A stretch of 64,000 bases of DNA from Cupriavidus sp. MP-37 (GCF_020618415.1 NZ_CP085344.1:1883001-1947000), one strand, 5' to 3'. Counted from the stretch's first letter, positions 1 through 12,823 are shown. Notes: generated by a model from the letters alone, not told the origin. Translations and numbers: made by a program.

Positions 1-1
1 C

Positions 2-2011
<2,010 letters not shown>

Positions 2012-2025
2012 CCGGGAGCAGAACC

Positions 2026-2559
2026 ATGATCCGCGAGATTCTCAAGATGGGCGATCAGCGCCTGCTGCAGGTGGCAAGGCCGGTGGAGCGCTTCAACACG
2101 CCGGAACTGCGCACGCTGATCGAAGATATGTTCGACACCATGGACCACGCCAACGGCGCGGGCCTGGCCGCGCCGCAGATCGGCGTGGACTTGCAGGTGG
2201 TGATCTTCGGCTTCGACCGCAATCCGCGCTACCCGGATGCGCCCACCGTGCCCAAGACCGTGCTGATCAACCCGGTGCTGGAAATGCCGTCCGACGAGAT
2301 GGAAGACGGCTGGGAGGGCTGCCTGTCGGTGCCAGGCCTGCGCGGCGTGGTGCCGCGGCACGTGCGGCTGAAGTACAGCGGCTACGACCTGATGGGCAAC
2401 CGCATCGAACGCGTGGCCGAGGGCTTCCATGCGCGCGTGGTGCAGCATGAGTGCGACCATCTGCAGGGGATTCTTTATCCGATGCGGATCAAGGATTTCC
2501 GGCAGTTTGGGTTTACGGAGATCCTGTTTCCGGATTTGCCGGCGAACAGCGACGACTGA
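2026..2559 (+). CDS. def: peptide deformylase
   Basis: This 177-residue protein removes the formyl group from the N-terminal methionine of new proteins. All three family motifs are present: [18 protein letters not shown] (metal-binding Cys at about residue 99) and QHECDHLQG (His141, catalytic Glu142, His145). The start is the ATG 14 bases after the ligA stop, preceded by a GGGAGCAG ribosome site. It lacks the usual def-fmt pairing, so it is probably one of several deformylase copies in the genome; that last point is inference. Confidence 0.95.
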   Translation: MIREILKMGDQRLLQVARPVERFNTPELRTLIEDMFDTMDHANGAGLAAPQIGVDLQVVIFGFDRNPRYPDAPTVPKTVLINPVLEMPSDEMEDGWEGCLSVPGLRGVVPRHVRLKYSGYDLMGNRIERVAEGFHARVVQHECDHLQGILYPMRIKDFRQFGFTEILFPDLPANSDD

Positions 2560-2582
2560 CGGCGCATGAAGCACCGCTGGTT

Positions 2583-2708
2583 TGCTCCCCTCTCCCGCTT
2601 GCGGGAGAGGGGCAGGGGGTGAGGGCAGGCGCTCGCATACCGACGGCTTGACTTCGTCGATGCTCCGGCCCTCACCCCAACCCTCTCCCGCAAGCGGGAG
2701 AGGGAGCA
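2583..2708. repeat. paired palindrome intergenic repeat (REP/BIME-like)
   Basis: Two near-identical hairpins face each other. The left arm (2587-2612) is CCCCTCTCCCGC, TT, then its exact complement. The right arm (2681-2704) is CCCTCTCCCGC, AA, then its complement. Outside and inside the hairpins the match continues: TGCTCC at the left edge against GGAGCA at the right, and GGTGAGGGC against GCCCTCACC. The whole is therefore a 126-bp unit with imperfect terminal inversion. Such GC palindromes recur between genes in Burkholderiales. It lies between the convergent def and rluB genes. Confidence 0.7.
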
Positions 2709-2753
2709 CACCATCGGTAGAGAAATGCGGGAGGCGATTTGCCAGAACCCATC

Positions 2754-2783
2754 AAAAAAAGCGGCCATCGCGGCCGCTTTTTT
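2754..2783. terminator. bidirectional rho-independent terminator between def and rluB
   Basis: The sequence is a run of A, stem GCGGCC, a short loop, stem GGCCGC, then a run of T. The A and T tracts make it functional on both strands, which fits the convergent ends of def (plus) and rluB (minus, stop at 2789). Confidence 0.85.
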
Positions 2784-2788
2784 CTTTA

Positions 2789-4510
2789 TCAGAACTTCTC
2801 GAACTGGCCCAGGAACCGCCACTTGCCCGGCGGCAGATCACCCAGCACCACGCGTCCCATGCGCACGCGCTTGAGGCCCACCACCTGCAGTCCCACCTGC
2901 TCGCACATGCGGCGGATCTGGCGCTTGCGGCCCTCGCGCAGCACGAAGCGCAGCTGCTCTTCGTTCTGCCAGCTGACCTTGGCCGGCCGGAGCGGCACGC
3001 CGTCCAGCGCCAGGCCGTGGCGCAGCAGTTCGAGGTCGTCGGCCGGGAATTCGGCGCTGATGTTGCGCTCGACCGGCCCGTGCGGCGAGTGCCAGACCAC
3101 GCGCACCAGGTATTCCTTCTCGACGGTCGAATCCTCGCCGATCAGCGCGCGCGCGACGCGGCCGTCCTGCGTCAGCACCAGCAGCCCGGTGGAGTCGATG
3201 TCGAGGCGGCCGGCCGGCGCCAGGTTCTTGCGTTGCCACGGCGCGAAGCGCTTGCGCGTAGGGTCGCCTTCCCACTGGTTTTCGGGGGTGAACAGCGCCG
3301 CGGCGGGCTCGTAGCCGTCCTCGGCCTGGCCGGAAACGTAGCCGACCGGCTTGTTCAGCAGCACGGTGACGCGCTCGCCTTGCTCGGAGCGCGCTTCCTG
3401 CCGGATCTCGATCTCGGCGTCGGGACGGATGCGGCTGCCGAGTTCGGTCACGGGCTTGCCGTCGACCAGGACCCAGCCGCGCGGGATCCATTCGTCGGCC
3501 TCGCGGCGCGAGCACAGGCCCAGTTCGGACATGCGCTTGGACAGGCGTACCAGGCCGTCGTCGTGGCTGGATTCGGCGCGTTGCGACGCTGCCGACACGG
3601 GGCGGGGCGCCGGCGCTTGCGGCCGTGCCGCGCCAGCGGTGCGGATGCGGTCGGCCGCGTCGCTGAAGCGGCGTGCCGGCGCCGTGCCTTCGCGGCGGCG
3701 CTCGCCCGACGGCGCGGGGCGCGGGCGGCGCTCGTCGTCACCGGGGCGGCGCGGGCGCGCGTCGGCGCCTTCGAAACGGCGCGGGCGGTTGTCGTCGTCG
3801 CTAAATCGGCGCGGCGGGCGCGACTCGTCTTCGAAGCGGCGCGGACGCGCTTCACCACGGTCGGCGCCAGTGCGGCGCGGGCGATTGTCGTCGTCGCCAA
3901 AGCGGCGCGGCGGGCGCGATTCGCCGCCTTCGAAACGGCGCGGGCGCGCTTCGCCACGGTCGGCGCCAGTGCGGCGCGGGCGGTTGTCGTCGTCGCCAAA
4001 GCGGCGCGGCGGGCGCGACTCGCCTTCGAAGCGGCGCGGACGCGCTTCACCACGGTCGGCGCCAGTACGGCGCGGACGATTGTCGTCGTCGCCAAAGCGG
4101 CGCGGCGGGCGTGACTCGCCGCCTTCGAAGCGGCGCGGGCGCGCTTCACCGCGGTCATCGCCAAAGCGGCGCGGACGGCTTTCCTCTTCACCGAAGCGTC
4201 GCGGGCGCGCCTCGCCGGCATCCGGGCGGCGCGGACGCGGCTGCCGTTCGCCGTCGGCGGGGCGGGGCGCGCGCGGCTGGCGCGGCTGGGCTGGCGCTTC
4301 GCCCTGGGCCACGGCTCCACTCTTGCCACCGGTCTTGCCGCCGGCGCGCTGCTGGGCGCGCTTGATGCCTTCGGAAACGGCCTGCACGCGCTTGCGGTTC
4401 AGGTCGGACACGCGCACGGGGCGGGTGCCGCCCTTGCGCGCGGCCGTGCCGGTATCACTGGCGGCCTTGATGCCTAGCGTCTTGCGCTTCGGCGAATTGC
4501 TGTCGGTCAT
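2789..4510 (-). CDS. rluB: 23S rRNA pseudouridine synthase RluB with long Arg-rich N-terminal extension
   Basis: This 573-residue protein is predicted to make pseudouridine 2605 in 23S rRNA. The C-terminal half carries the S4 RNA-binding domain ([21 protein letters not shown]) and the RsuA/RluB catalytic domain, with the catalytic Asp in [18 protein letters not shown]. The family is normally about 250-300 residues. The extra N-terminal roughly 300 residues are low-complexity and rich in Arg, Gly, Asp and Pro, including four tandem units of 32-33 residues (see 3790-4160), presumably a disordered RNA-binding tail. The start is the ATG at 4510 ([10 protein letters not shown]); an upstream in-frame ATG at 4567 would run into glnD. 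It follows glnD by 22 bases, so map, glnD and rluB may be one operon. Confidence 0.92.
   Translation of the reverse strand: MTDSNSPKRKTLGIKAASDTGTAARKGGTRPVRVSDLNRKRVQAVSEGIKRAQQRAGGKTGGKSGAVAQGEAPAQPRQPRAPRPADGERQPRPRRPDAGEARPRRFGEEESRPRRFGDDRGEARPRRFEGGESRPPRRFGDDDNRPRRTGADRGEARPRRFEGESRPPRRFGDDDNRPRRTGADRGEARPRRFEGGESRPPRRFGDDDNRPRRTGADRGEARPRRFEDESRPPRRFSDDDNRPRRFEGADARPRRPGDDERRPRPAPSGERRREGTAPARRFSDAADRIRTAGAARPQAPAPRPVSAASQRAESSHDDGLVRLSKRMSELGLCSRREADEWIPRGWVLVDGKPVTELGSRIRPDAEIEIRQEARSEQGERVTVLLNKPVGYVSGQAEDGYEPAAALFTPENQWEGDPTRKRFAPWQRKNLAPAGRLDIDSTGLLVLTQDGRVARALIGEDSTVEKEYLVRVVWHSPHGPVERNISAEFPADDLELLRHGLALDGVPLRPAKVSWQNEEQLRFVLREGRKRQIRRMCEQVGLQVVGLKRVRMGRVVLGDLPPGKWRFLGQFEKF
3790..4160 (-). 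repeat. in-frame tandem repeats of 96/99 bp in rluB
   Basis: Four consecutive units encode variants of [15 protein letters not shown] followed by [18 protein letters not shown]. Equivalent positions fall at 3821, 3917, 4016 and 4112, so the spacings are 96, 99 and 96 bp. All are multiples of three, so copy-number changes would lengthen or shorten the tail without breaking the frame. Confidence 0.85.
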
Positions 4511-4532
4511 ATATCGATGCTGCCCGCCCGCC

Positions 4533-7142
4533 TCAGATGGCGAGGGCGGCGAGCAAGTCCTGTTCAAGCTGAATCTGCAATCGGTTGTCGGCGGCCAGGC
4601 GGCTGCCGTCTACCAGGAACACGTCTTCGACGCGTTCGCCCAGGGTGTTGATGCGTGCCGTATGCACGGACACGCGATGCCGTGCCAGTACGCGGGCGAT
4701 GGCGTACAGCAGGCCGGTGCGGTCGTTGGCGGACAGCGACAGCAGGTAGTACTGGCCGCGCTCGTCCGGGCGCAGGTCGACGCGCGGCTTGATCGGGAAG
4801 CTGCGCGACTGGCGCGACAGCCGTCCCTGCGTGGGCTCGGGCAGCGCGCCCTGCAGGCGCAGCCGCTCGCACAGCTCGTGCTCGACCAGCGCGATGATGT
4901 CGCGGTAATTGCCGCCATCGCCGGCCATGCCGGGGTCGGTGACCTGGAACGTGTCGAGCGCGTAGCCGTGGCGCGTGGTGTGGATCTTGGCGTCCTGGAT
5001 CGAGAACGCCTTGCGCTCGAAATAGCCGCAGATGCGCGCGAACAGGTCGGGCTGGTCCTTGATGTAGACCGCCACCTGCAGGCCCTCGCCGGCCGGCGAC
5101 ACGCGCGCCTTGACCACCGGCACCGGGCTGTCGACCTTGTTGTAGAGATGGCGCGTCAGCCAGGCGATATCGTGCGAATCGTGGCGCAGGAAGAAGGCCA
5201 CGTCCAGCTGCGCCCACAGCGACTTGCCCAGCGCCGGGTCGAAGGCCTTCAGGCGCAGTTCCGAGATGGTGTCTTCCTTGCGCTGCGACCACAGCGAATG
5301 CGAGTCGACCCGCGCCCCGCCCAGCACGCGCAGCGTGATGTGGTACAGGTCTTCCAGCAGCTTGCCCTTCCAGGCATTCCACACCTTGGGGCTGGTGCCG
5401 CGGATATCGGCCACGGTCAGCAGGTAGAGCGCGGTCAGGTAGCGTTCGTTGCCCACGACTTTGGCGAAGGCATGGACCACGTCCGGATCGGTCAGGTCCT
5501 GCTTCTGCGCCACGTGGCTCATGGTGAGGTGGTGCTCGACCAGCCAGCAGATCAGGTCCGCATCTTCGCGCGCAATGCCGTGCTGCCTGCAGAAGCGGCG
5601 CGCATCGACGGTGCCGAGCCGCGAATGGTCGCCGCCGCGGCCCTTGGCGATGTCGTGGAACAGCGCCGCTACCCACAGCACCCAGGGCTTGTCGAAGCTG
5701 GCCATCAGCTGGCTGCAGAACGGGAACTCGTGGGTGTGCTCGACGATGGCGAAGCGGCGCATGTTGCGCACCACCATCAGGATGTGCTGGTCGACGGTGT
5801 AGACGTGGAACAGGTCGTGCTGCATCTGTCCGACGATGCGCCGGAAGTTGATCAGGTAGCGGCCCAGCACGCTGGTCTGGTTCATCAGCCGCAATGCATG
5901 GGTGATGCCCTGCGGCTCCTGCACGATCGCCAGGAACAGGCGGCGGTTCTCGGGATCGTTGCGCCAGCGCGCGTCCATCACCGTGCGCGCGTTGTACAGC
6001 CCGCGCAGCGTGCGCGGGGCCAGCCCCTTCACGCCGGGCGTGCGCTCGTACAGCAGGAAGGTTTCGAGGATGGCGTGCGGGTCGCGCTCGTAGACGTCGT
6101 CGCTGGTGATCTCCAGCATGCCCTGGCGCTCGACGAAGCGTTCGTTGAGCACGCGCGTCACCTGCGATTCGCTCGGGAACAGCATCGCCTCGATATTGAG
6201 CAGCAGCACGCTGTTGAGCTGGGTCACCGCCTTGGCGGCCCAGTAGTAGCGGCGCATCAGCTGCTCGCTGGCGCGCTTGTGGGCGTTCTGGCGGTAGCCG
6301 AAGGCTTCGGCCAGCGCGGTCTGCAGGTCGAACACCAGCACGTCCTGGCGGCGCCCGGCGACCAGGTGCAGGCGCGCGCGGATGGTCTTCAGCAGGCGCT
6401 CGTTGCGGGCCAGCTCCTGCGCTTCGCGCTGGGTCAGCAGGCCCTTCTCGAACAGCTCCTTCCAGCTGTCGCCCAGGCCCGCGGCCTTGGTCATCCACAG
6501 GATCACCTGCAGGTCGCGCAGCCCGCCGGGGCTCTCCTTGCAGTTGGGCTCGAGCGCGTAGGGCGTGTCCTGGTACTTGGCGTGGCGCTGGCGCATTTCC
6601 AGCAGCTTGGCCTGGAAGAACGCCGCCGGATCCAGGTCGGCCTGGTAGCGGCTGCGCAGCGCCTCGAACAGCTTGCGGTTGCCGGTCAGCAGGCGCGCCT
6701 CGAGCAGCGAGGTCTGGATGGTGACGTCCTGGCGCGATTCGCGGATGCAGTCATCGACGGTGCGCACCGCCGAGCCGATCTCGAGCCCCAAGTCCCAGCA
6801 CAGGCCGATAAAACGTTCCAGCTTGCCGGCGGTATCCCGGTCGGGCTCGGCCGGCAGCAACAGCAGCACGTCGACGTCCGAGTACGGGAACAGTTCGCCG
6901 CGGCCGTAGCCGCCCACCGCCACCAGCGCCGCGTCGGCGGGCATTGCCAGCCCGCGCCAGGCTTCGCCCAGCGCGGCATCGACGGCGCGGCGCAGGCCCG
7001 TGGTCAGCGTGGCGGCGTTGGCGCTGGCGTTGAAGTCCGCAAACAGCGCCTGCTTGTCGGCTTTGAGCTGGTCGCGCACGCGCGCCGCCAGCAGCAGTTC
7101 CGGCGTGGTGTCCATGGAGAGGGCGGAAGGGTTGGTCGGCAC
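4533..7142 (-). CDS. glnD: bifunctional PII uridylyltransferase/uridylyl-removing enzyme GlnD
   Basis: GlnD senses glutamine and adds or removes UMP on PII proteins, controlling nitrogen assimilation. The 869-residue protein has the nucleotidyltransferase motif [20 protein letters not shown] (residues about 78-97), an HD domain for UMP removal ([14 protein letters not shown]), and two C-terminal ACT domains that bind glutamine. The longest frame starts at a GTG (7142); an ATG nine codons later (7115, [13 protein letters not shown]) is an equally plausible start, and neither has a clear ribosome site. It lies 50 bases after map. Confidence 0.95.
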   Translation of the reverse strand: MPTNPSALSMDTTPELLLAARVRDQLKADKQALFADFNASANAATLTTGLRRAVDAALGEAWRGLAMPADAALVAVGGYGRGELFPYSDVDVLLLLPAEPDRDTAGKLERFIGLCWDLGLEIGSAVRTVDDCIRESRQDVTIQTSLLEARLLTGNRKLFEALRSRYQADLDPAAFFQAKLLEMRQRHAKYQDTPYALEPNCKESPGGLRDLQVILWMTKAAGLGDSWKELFEKGLLTQREAQELARNERLLKTIRARLHLVAGRRQDVLVFDLQTALAEAFGYRQNAHKRASEQLMRRYYWAAKAVTQLNSVLLLNIEAMLFPSESQVTRVLNERFVERQGMLEITSDDVYERDPHAILETFLLYERTPGVKGLAPRTLRGLYNARTVMDARWRNDPENRRLFLAIVQEPQGITHALRLMNQTSVLGRYLINFRRIVGQMQHDLFHVYTVDQHILMVVRNMRRFAIVEHTHEFPFCSQLMASFDKPWVLWVAALFHDIAKGRGGDHSRLGTVDARRFCRQHGIAREDADLICWLVEHHLTMSHVAQKQDLTDPDVVHAFAKVVGNERYLTALYLLTVADIRGTSPKVWNAWKGKLLEDLYHITLRVLGGARVDSHSLWSQRKEDTISELRLKAFDPALGKSLWAQLDVAFFLRHDSHDIAWLTRHLYNKVDSPVPVVKARVSPAGEGLQVAVYIKDQPDLFARICGYFERKAFSIQDAKIHTTRHGYALDTFQVTDPGMAGDGGNYRDIIALVEHELCERLRLQGALPEPTQGRLSRQSRSFPIKPRVDLRPDERGQYYLLSLSANDRTGLLYAIARVLARHRVSVHTARINTLGERVEDVFLVDGSRLAADNRLQIQLEQDLLAALAI

Positions 7143-7192
7143 GGCTGGAAAAAGAAGGGCGCCCGGTCAGGCGCCCTGGCTGCTGCGCGGCG

Positions 7193-8011
7193 TCAGGCCG
7201 CCACGGAATCGGTAATGAAGGCCGGCGGCGCCGGGGTGCCGGCGGACACCGTCAGCACCTCGTAGCCGGTCTCGGTGACCAGCACCGTATGCTCCCACTG
7301 CGCCGACAGGCTGCGGTCGCGGGTCTTCACGGTCCACTGGTCGGGCATGGTGCGGATATCGCGCTTGCCGGCGTTGATCATCGGCTCCACGGTGAAGATC
7401 ATGCCGGCCTTGATCTCGGCGCCGGTGCCGGGACGGCCGTAGTGCAGGATCTGCGGGTCTTCGTGGAAGTTCTTGCCGATGCCGTGGCCGCAGTACTCGC
7501 GCACCACGCTGTAGCCGGCGGCTTCGGCGTGCACCTGGATGGCGTGGCCGATATCGCCCAGGCGCGCGCCATGGCGCACCTGCGCGATGCCCTTCCACAT
7601 GCACTCGTAGGTCACCTGCGCCAGGCGCTTGGCCAGGATCGAGCCCTCGCCGACGATGAACATGCGGCTGGTGTCGCCGTAGTACCCGTCCTTGGTGATC
7701 ACGGTGATGTCGAGATTGACGGCGTCGCCGCTCTTGAGCACGCGCTCGCCCGGAATGCCGTGGCAGATCACGTCGTTGACCGAGGTGCAGATCGCGCCGG
7801 GGAAGGGCGGGTAGCCCGGCGGGGCATAATTCAGCGGCGCCGGCACCGTGCCCTGCACGTCGCGCATATAGGCGTGGCACAGGCGGTCCAGTTCGCCGGT
7901 GGTCACGCCGGGCTGCACGAAGGGCGTGATGTAGTCGAGGACTTCGGAGGCAAGGCGGCAAGCCACGCGCATGTGGGCGATGTCTTCGGCGGTGTTCAGG
8001 TAAATGCTCAT
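7193..8011 (-). CDS. map: type I methionine aminopeptidase
   Basis: This enzyme removes the initiator methionine from nascent proteins. The 272-residue sequence contains the metal ligands in the expected places: HGIP, NLDITVITKDGYYGDTSRMF (two Asp), GHGIGKNFHEDP (His), FTVEPM (Glu) and the C-terminal WEHTVLVTE (Glu). The start at 8011 (MSIYLNTAEDIAHMRVACRL) matches the family; the ATG at 8053 would add 14 atypical residues. It is transcribed away from rpsB, the common arrangement in proteobacteria, and leads into glnD. Confidence 0.96.
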   Translation of the reverse strand: MSIYLNTAEDIAHMRVACRLASEVLDYITPFVQPGVTTGELDRLCHAYMRDVQGTVPAPLNYAPPGYPPFPGAICTSVNDVICHGIPGERVLKSGDAVNLDITVITKDGYYGDTSRMFIVGEGSILAKRLAQVTYECMWKGIAQVRHGARLGDIGHAIQVHAEAAGYSVVREYCGHGIGKNFHEDPQILHYGRPGTGAEIKAGMIFTVEPMINAGKRDIRTMPDQWTVKTRDRSLSAQWEHTVLVTETGYEVLTVSAGTPAPPAFITDSVAA

Positions 8012-8078
8012 GCTGCGTCGCCAGAAAAAAGTGATGGCGCGGCCACTGGCCACGCCGGAATCAGAGGATCAAAGTGGG

Positions 8079-8107
8079 ATTATCGCACCATCGGGGCCGG
8101 ATCGCAG
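8079..8107 (-). promoter_or_regulatory. possible map promoter
   Basis: On the minus strand GATAAT (8079-8084) is a good -10 box about 70 bases ahead of map. The -35 region at the right distance (CTGCGA) is poor, so this is a weak call. Confidence 0.3.
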
Positions 8108-8161
8108 CCTGTTCCGGGCCGCCCGGACCGGGGCGCCGCAGGCGGAACAGCGCAGGGCAGC

Positions 8162-8191
8162 TTGAGCGGGCGGCACTTTTGTTGCTAGAAT
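8162..8191 (+). promoter_or_regulatory. sigma-70 type promoter for rpsB-tsf
   Basis: TTGAGC (8162-8167) and TAGAAT (8186-8191) are separated by 18 bases. This would give a leader of about 155 bases before rpsB (8192-8354). In many bacteria the rpsB leader mediates feedback by ribosomal protein S2. A GC-rich leader is visible here, but I cannot demonstrate the fold. Confidence 0.6.
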
Positions 8192-8354
8192 AGCGGGCTG
8201 ATCTGGTTGCGCCGCAGCAATTGCGCCGGCCAGGTCGGTTATTTGGGCAGGGACCTTCCCTGCTGCTTGAAAGAAATCGCTGGCCCGCCTATCCGGGGTG
8301 TTCCTTTTCAGGAATGTCGGGGCGGGCTTCAGACCTAACCCTTTGGAGATTTAC

Positions 8355-9098
8355 ATGTCCGTGACCATGCGCGAAATGCTGGAAGCCGGTTGCCACTTCG
8401 GCCACCAGACCCGCTTCTGGAACCCGAAGATGGCCCCCTTCATCTTCGGCCATCGCAACAAGATCCACATCATCAACCTCGAAAAGACGCTGCCGATGTT
8501 CCAGGACGCCATGAAGTACGTGCGTCAGCTGGCGGCCAATCGCGGCACCATCCTTTTCGTGGGCACCAAGCGCCAGTCGCGCGAAATCCTGGCCGAAGAA
8601 GCCGGCCGTGCCGGCATGCCCTACGTCGATGCCCGCTGGCTCGGCGGCATGCTGACCAACTTCAAGACGGTCAAGACCTCGATCAAGCGCCTGAAGGACA
8701 TGGAAGCCGCCAAGGAAGCCGGCGCGCTGGAAACCATGAGCAAGAAGGAAGCGCTGATGTTCGAGCGCGAGATGATCAAGCTGGAAAAGTCGATCGGCGG
8801 CATCAAGGAAATGGGCGGCGTGCCTGACGCGATCTTCGTGGTCGACGTCGGCTACCACAAGATCGCCGTGACCGAAGCCAACAAGCTGGGCATCCCCGTG
8901 ATCGGCGTGGTCGATACCAACCACTCGCCGGAAGGCATCGATTACGTGATCCCGGGCAACGACGACTCGAGCAAGGCCGTGGCCCTGTACGTGCGCGGCG
9001 TGGCCGACGCCATCCTGGAAGGCCGTGCCAACGCCGTGCAGGAAGTCGTTGAAGCCGCCCGCGGCGACGACGAATTCGTCGAAGTGCAGGAAGGCTGA
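8355..9098 (+). CDS. rpsB: 30S ribosomal protein S2
   Basis: S2 is a late-assembling protein of the small ribosomal subunit. The 247-residue sequence is highly conserved ([57 protein letters not shown]). The start at 8355 follows GGAGATTTAC; an upstream in-frame ATG at 8298 would add 19 non-family residues. It is first in the rpsB-tsf pair, with an attenuator-like hairpin behind it. Confidence 0.98.
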   Translation: MSVTMREMLEAGCHFGHQTRFWNPKMAPFIFGHRNKIHIINLEKTLPMFQDAMKYVRQLAANRGTILFVGTKRQSREILAEEAGRAGMPYVDARWLGGMLTNFKTVKTSIKRLKDMEAAKEAGALETMSKKEALMFEREMIKLEKSIGGIKEMGGVPDAIFVVDVGYHKIAVTEANKLGIPVIGVVDTNHSPEGIDYVIPGNDDSSKAVALYVRGVADAILEGRANAVQEVVEAARGDDEFVEVQEG

Positions 9099-9229
9099 CA
9101 GCCTCCCGGCCCGCTGCTGAAAGGAACCCGATAGCGCGCACGTCAACACACGACAGGCAGGCATCGCTTGCCGCCCGGCACGCCGGGCAGCGCGCAGGGC
9201 GCAAGCCGGGGTACTTCGGCAGCAGGGCA

Positions 9230-9261
9230 AAAAAGGGGGCACATCTGGCGCCCCCTTTTTT
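9230..9261 (+). terminator. rho-independent terminator/attenuator between rpsB and tsf
   Basis: An A tract and GGGGGC (9235-9240) are followed by a 9-base loop, GCCCCC (9250-9255) and six T. Terminators in the rpsB-tsf gap are a known way to set a higher S2 than EF-Ts output or the reverse. The rest of the 283-base gap holds no gene. Confidence 0.8.
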
Positions 9262-9381
9262 CGAATTTGAATTGTTGTCATCCGCCGCAGGCAAGATCTG
9301 CCGCGGGTGCGCTGAAGACCCACCGACCGGGTGCCGCGGGCGACTGCCGGCAGCCGGCGCGAACCATTCAAGGAGTGACAA

Positions 9382-10260
9382 ATGGCGGCAATTACCGCAA
9401 GCATGGTTGCAGAACTGCGCGCGAAGACCGACGCGCCGATGATGGAATGCAAGAAGGCCCTGACCGAGGCCGACGGCGACCTGAACAAGGCTGAAGAGCT
9501 GCTGCGCGTCAAGCTGGGCAACAAGGCCAGCAAGGCCGCCTCGCGCGTGACCGCCGAAGGCGTGGTCGCTGCGTTCATCGACGGCACCACCGGCGCGCTG
9601 GTCGAACTGAACTGCGAAACCGATTTCGTCTCCAAGAACGACGACTTCCTGGCCTTCTCGGCCAAGGTGGCCGAGCTGGTGGCCAAGCAGAACCCGGCCG
9701 ACGTGGCTGCCCTGTCGGCGCTGGAAATCGACGGCGTGAGCGTGGAAGCCACCCGCACCGCCCTGATCGGCAAGATCGGCGAGAACATGACGATCCGCCG
9801 CTTCAGCCGCTACGCCAACGGCGGCAAGCTGGTGTCGTACCTGCACGGCACCCGCATCGGCGTGATGGTCGAGTTCGACGGCGACGAAGGCGCCGCCAAG
9901 GACGTCGCCATGCACGTGGCCGCGATGAAGCCGGTGTCGCTGTCGGCCGAGCAGGTCCCCGCCGACCTGATCGCCAAGGAGCGCAGCATCGCCGAGCAGA
10001 AGGCTGCCGAGTCGGGCAAGCCGGCCGAGATCGCCGCCAAGATGGTCGAGGGTTCGGTGCAGAAGTACCTGAAGGAAGTCTCGCTGTTCAACCAGCCGTT
10101 CGTGAAGAACGACAAGCAGACCGTCGAGCAGATGCTGAAGGCCGCCAACACGACCGTGAAGGGCTTCACCCTGTACGTCGTGGGCGAAGGCATCGAGAAG
10201 AAGCAGGACGACTTCGCCGCCGAAGTGGCCGCCCAGGTGGCCGCTGCCCAGAAGGGCTGA
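9382..10260 (+). CDS. tsf: translation elongation factor Ts
   Basis: EF-Ts exchanges GDP for GTP on EF-Tu. The 292-residue sequence begins [20 protein letters not shown], with the conserved [15 protein letters not shown]-like region and the [11 protein letters not shown] core motif. A strong AAGGAG site lies 6 bases ahead of the ATG. It lies downstream of the rpsB terminator, so some of its transcription depends on read-through. Confidence 0.98.
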   Translation: MAAITASMVAELRAKTDAPMMECKKALTEADGDLNKAEELLRVKLGNKASKAASRVTAEGVVAAFIDGTTGALVELNCETDFVSKNDDFLAFSAKVAELVAKQNPADVAALSALEIDGVSVEATRTALIGKIGENMTIRRFSRYANGGKLVSYLHGTRIGVMVEFDGDEGAAKDVAMHVAAMKPVSLSAEQVPADLIAKERSIAEQKAAESGKPAEIAAKMVEGSVQKYLKEVSLFNQPFVKNDKQTVEQMLKAANTTVKGFTLYVVGEGIEKKQDDFAAEVAAQVAAAQKG

Positions 10261-10303
10261 TGTCCGGGGCGCCGGGCTGGCCGTCAGGGCCGGTCCGGGC
10301 GCC

Positions 10304-10309
10304 TATAAT
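10304..10309 (+). promoter_or_regulatory. possible pyrH promoter -10 box
   Basis: A perfect TATAAT sits in GC-rich DNA 249 bases ahead of pyrH, but the -35 at 17 bases (CCGTCA, 10281-10286) is weak. The 297-base tsf-pyrH gap shows no other convincing element. Confidence 0.45.
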
Positions 10310-10557
10310 GCCGCAGGGGCGCCGCAAGGTGCCCCTCTGCATAAGTAGCGCAGCACGGCGCGGCCGGCGTTGCGCTGCAGCAGTCTGTTTCCGCGGTGGT
10401 CCGGTCCCGGCCGGGGCACCCCGAAAACCGGCTTTCTCCTGCCGGCGGCGCGATGACCCGCGCCGCCGGTGCCAAAACATACGTCCCAGTGTGTCTCAAC
10501 CGAGTCGTCTCGACCGAGCCGGCTCAACCGAGCGAACTGCTCCTTCCGAGGGTGAAC

Positions 10558-11268
10558 ATGCCAGCCTACAAGCGCGTCCTTCTGAAACTGTCCGGTGAAG
10601 CCCTGATGGGCGACGATGCCTTCGGCATCAACCGCTCCACCATCGAGGCGATGGTGAACGACATTGCCGAGATCGTGAAGCTCGGCGTGCAGGTGGCGGT
10701 GGTGATCGGCGGCGGCAATATCTTCCGCGGCGTCGCCGGCGGCGCGGCCGGCATGGACCGTGCCACCGCCGACTACATGGGCATGCTGGCCACCATGATG
10801 AACGCGCTGGCGCTGCAGGACGCGATGCGCCACGCCAATATCGAAGGCCGCGTGCAGTCGGCGCTGCGCATGGACCAGGTGGTCGAGCCCTATATCCGCC
10901 CGCGCGCGATCCGCCAGCTGGAAGAGGGCAAGGTGGTGATCTTCGCCGCCGGCACCGGCAATCCCTTCTTCACCACCGACACCGCGGCCGCGCTGCGCGG
11001 CTCCGAGATCGGCGCCGAGATCGTGCTGAAGGCGACCAAGGTCGACGGCGTGTACACCGCCGACCCGAAGAAGGATCCCAGCGCCACGCGCTACACCACC
11101 ATCAGCTTCGACGAGGCCATCTCGCGCAACCTGCAGGTGATGGACGCCACCGCCTTCGCGCTGTGCCGCGACCAGAAGCTGCCGATCAAGGTGTTCTCGA
11201 TCGTGAAGCCCGGCGCGCTCAAGCGCGTCATCCTGGGCGAGGATGAGGGTACCCTGGTGCATGTGTGA
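10558..11268 (+). CDS. pyrH: UMP kinase
   Basis: PyrH phosphorylates UMP to UDP in pyrimidine nucleotide synthesis. It belongs to the amino-acid-kinase fold, not the NMP-kinase fold. The 236-residue protein starts [18 protein letters not shown] and has GGGNIFRG and the [15 protein letters not shown] nucleotide region. The start is at 10558 after CGAGGGTGAAC; in-frame codons back to 10396 are not family sequence. Its position between tsf and frr is typical of proteobacteria. Confidence 0.97.
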   Translation: MPAYKRVLLKLSGEALMGDDAFGINRSTIEAMVNDIAEIVKLGVQVAVVIGGGNIFRGVAGGAAGMDRATADYMGMLATMMNALALQDAMRHANIEGRVQSALRMDQVVEPYIRPRAIRQLEEGKVVIFAAGTGNPFFTTDTAAALRGSEIGAEIVLKATKVDGVYTADPKKDPSATRYTTISFDEAISRNLQVMDATAFALCRDQKLPIKVFSIVKPGALKRVILGEDEGTLVHV

Positions 11269-11409
11269 GTCCCGCCTGTGATTCCCGTCTGTGAGTCCGA
11301 TAGCGGATGCCGCGCTGCGGCGCTGGTATCCAGCTGGGCAAAGAGTAGAATGGTTCATTTTCGATCCCCACCAGAGGGGATCTTGGTTGGCTGATTTCCG
11401 GAGGTAAAA

Positions 11410-11970
11410 ATGAGCGTCGCCGACACAAAGAAGAGCGTCGAGCAGAAAATGCAGAAGTCGATCGAAGCCTTCAAGGCCGATCTGGCCAAGATCCGCACCG
11501 GCCGTGCCCATACCGGCCTGCTCGACCACGTTCAGGTGGATTACTACGGCTCGATGGTGCCCATCAGCCAGGTGGCGGCGATCGGCCTCGCCGATGCCCG
11601 TACCATCACGGTGCAGCCGTGGGAAAAGAAAATGGTCAGCGCCGTCGAAAAGGCCATCCGCGATTGCGACCTGGGCCTGAACCCGGCCACCATGGGCGAA
11701 GTGATCCGTGTGCCGATGCCTGCACTGACCGAAGAGCGCCGCAAGGAGCTGACCAAGGTCGTGAAGGGCGAGGCCGAGGGTGCCAAGGTGGCGGTGCGCA
11801 ACCTGCGCCGCGATGCCAACGAGCAGTTCAAGAAGCTGGTCAAGGACAAGACCATTTCCGAAGACGAAGAGCGCCGCGGCCAGGACGAGGTGCAGAAGCT
11901 GACCGACAAGTACGTGGCCGAGATCGACAAGATGGTCGCGGAAAAAGAGAAGGAGATCATGACGGTCTGA
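11410..11970 (+). CDS. frr: ribosome recycling factor
   Basis: RRF, with EF-G, splits post-termination ribosomes. The 186-residue length is exactly typical, and motifs include [21 protein letters not shown] and [20 protein letters not shown]. The ribosome site is CGGAGGTAAAA directly ahead of the ATG. A TAGAAT box at 11346-11351 could be a -10 element for its own promoter, with no clear -35. Confidence 0.98.
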   Translation: MSVADTKKSVEQKMQKSIEAFKADLAKIRTGRAHTGLLDHVQVDYYGSMVPISQVAAIGLADARTITVQPWEKKMVSAVEKAIRDCDLGLNPATMGEVIRVPMPALTEERRKELTKVVKGEAEGAKVAVRNLRRDANEQFKKLVKDKTISEDEERRGQDEVQKLTDKYVAEIDKMVAEKEKEIMTV

Positions 11971-12016
11971 CGCCCGTCCCGGCCCTGCCGGGACTGTCAG
12001 CGACCGTCTCACGCCC

Positions 12017-12787
12017 ATGCAGCACATCAGCTCGACGCTTGCCGTACCCGATACTTCCTACGTGCCCAGGCACGTTGCCATCATCATGGACGGCAACGGC
12101 CGCTGGGCGACCCAGCGGCATCTGCCGCGCGTGGCGGGGCACAGCCGGGGGCTGGACGCTGTGCGCGCGGTGGTGGAGGCCTGCGCCGCGCGGGGCGTGC
12201 AGTACCTGACGCTGTTCGCGTTCAGCTCCGAGAACTGGCGCCGCCCGGCCGACGAGGTCTCGTTCCTGATGCGGCTGTTCATGATGTCGCTGCGGCGCGA
12301 AGTGGTGAAGATGCACGCCAACAACATCCGGCTGCGGGTGGTGGGCGACCTGAGCCGCTTCAGCCCGCGCATCCAGCGGCTGATCAAGGATGCCGAGGCG
12401 CGCACCGCCGGCAATACCGGGCTGACCGTCACCATCGCCGCCAACTACGGCGGGCGCTGGGACCTGCTGCAGGCGATGCGCAAGATGCTGGCGCGCTCGC
12501 CCGTGCTCGATCCCGAAACCATCGACGAATCGCTGCTGGCGCCGCACCTGGCCATGGCCTATGCGCCCGAGCCGGACCTGTTCATCCGCACCGGCGGCGA
12601 ACAACGCATCAGCAATTTCCTGCTGTGGCAGCTCGCCTATTCCGAGCTGTACTTCACCGACGTCTACTGGCCGGATTTCGACGCCGCGGAACTCGACAAG
12701 GCCTTTGCCTCGTACCGCCAGCGCGAACGCCGCTTCGGCCGCACCAGCGCGCAGCTGGTCGCGCCGGGACTTTCGGGTACGGCCTGA
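12017..12787 (+). CDS. uppS: undecaprenyl (di-trans,poly-cis) diphosphate synthase
   Basis: This cis-prenyltransferase extends farnesyl diphosphate with isopentenyl units to C55-PP, the lipid carrier for peptidoglycan and polysaccharides. The 256-residue protein has the signature [13 protein letters not shown] (catalytic Asp) and FSSENWRRP, and the C-terminal [19 protein letters not shown]. No Shine-Dalgarno is evident before the ATG. It leads a cell-envelope run (uppS-cdsA-dxr-rseP-bamA). Functionally it feeds the lipid pool used by uppP and the exopolysaccharide genes further on. Confidence 0.97.
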   Translation: MQHISSTLAVPDTSYVPRHVAIIMDGNGRWATQRHLPRVAGHSRGLDAVRAVVEACAARGVQYLTLFAFSSENWRRPADEVSFLMRLFMMSLRREVVKMHANNIRLRVVGDLSRFSPRIQRLIKDAEARTAGNTGLTVTIAANYGGRWDLLQAMRKMLARSPVLDPETIDESLLAPHLAMAYAPEPDLFIRTGGEQRISNFLLWQLAYSELYFTDVYWPDFDAAELDKAFASYRQRERRFGRTSAQLVAPGLSGTA

Positions 12788-12823
12788 GCCCGGCCACTCC
12801 AACTCTTCACGGGACTGCAGCGC

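Noticed and set aside
3790..4160. Tandem repeats considered as a CRISPR array
   Set aside because: Units are contiguous with no unique spacers, in frame, and inside the rluB coding sequence.
3351..7265. Very long open frame (about 1300 codons) on the plus strand opposite rluB and glnD
   Set aside because: It is the antisense shadow of two well-supported genes in high-GC DNA; its translation is Arg/Ala/Gln-rich with no family motifs.
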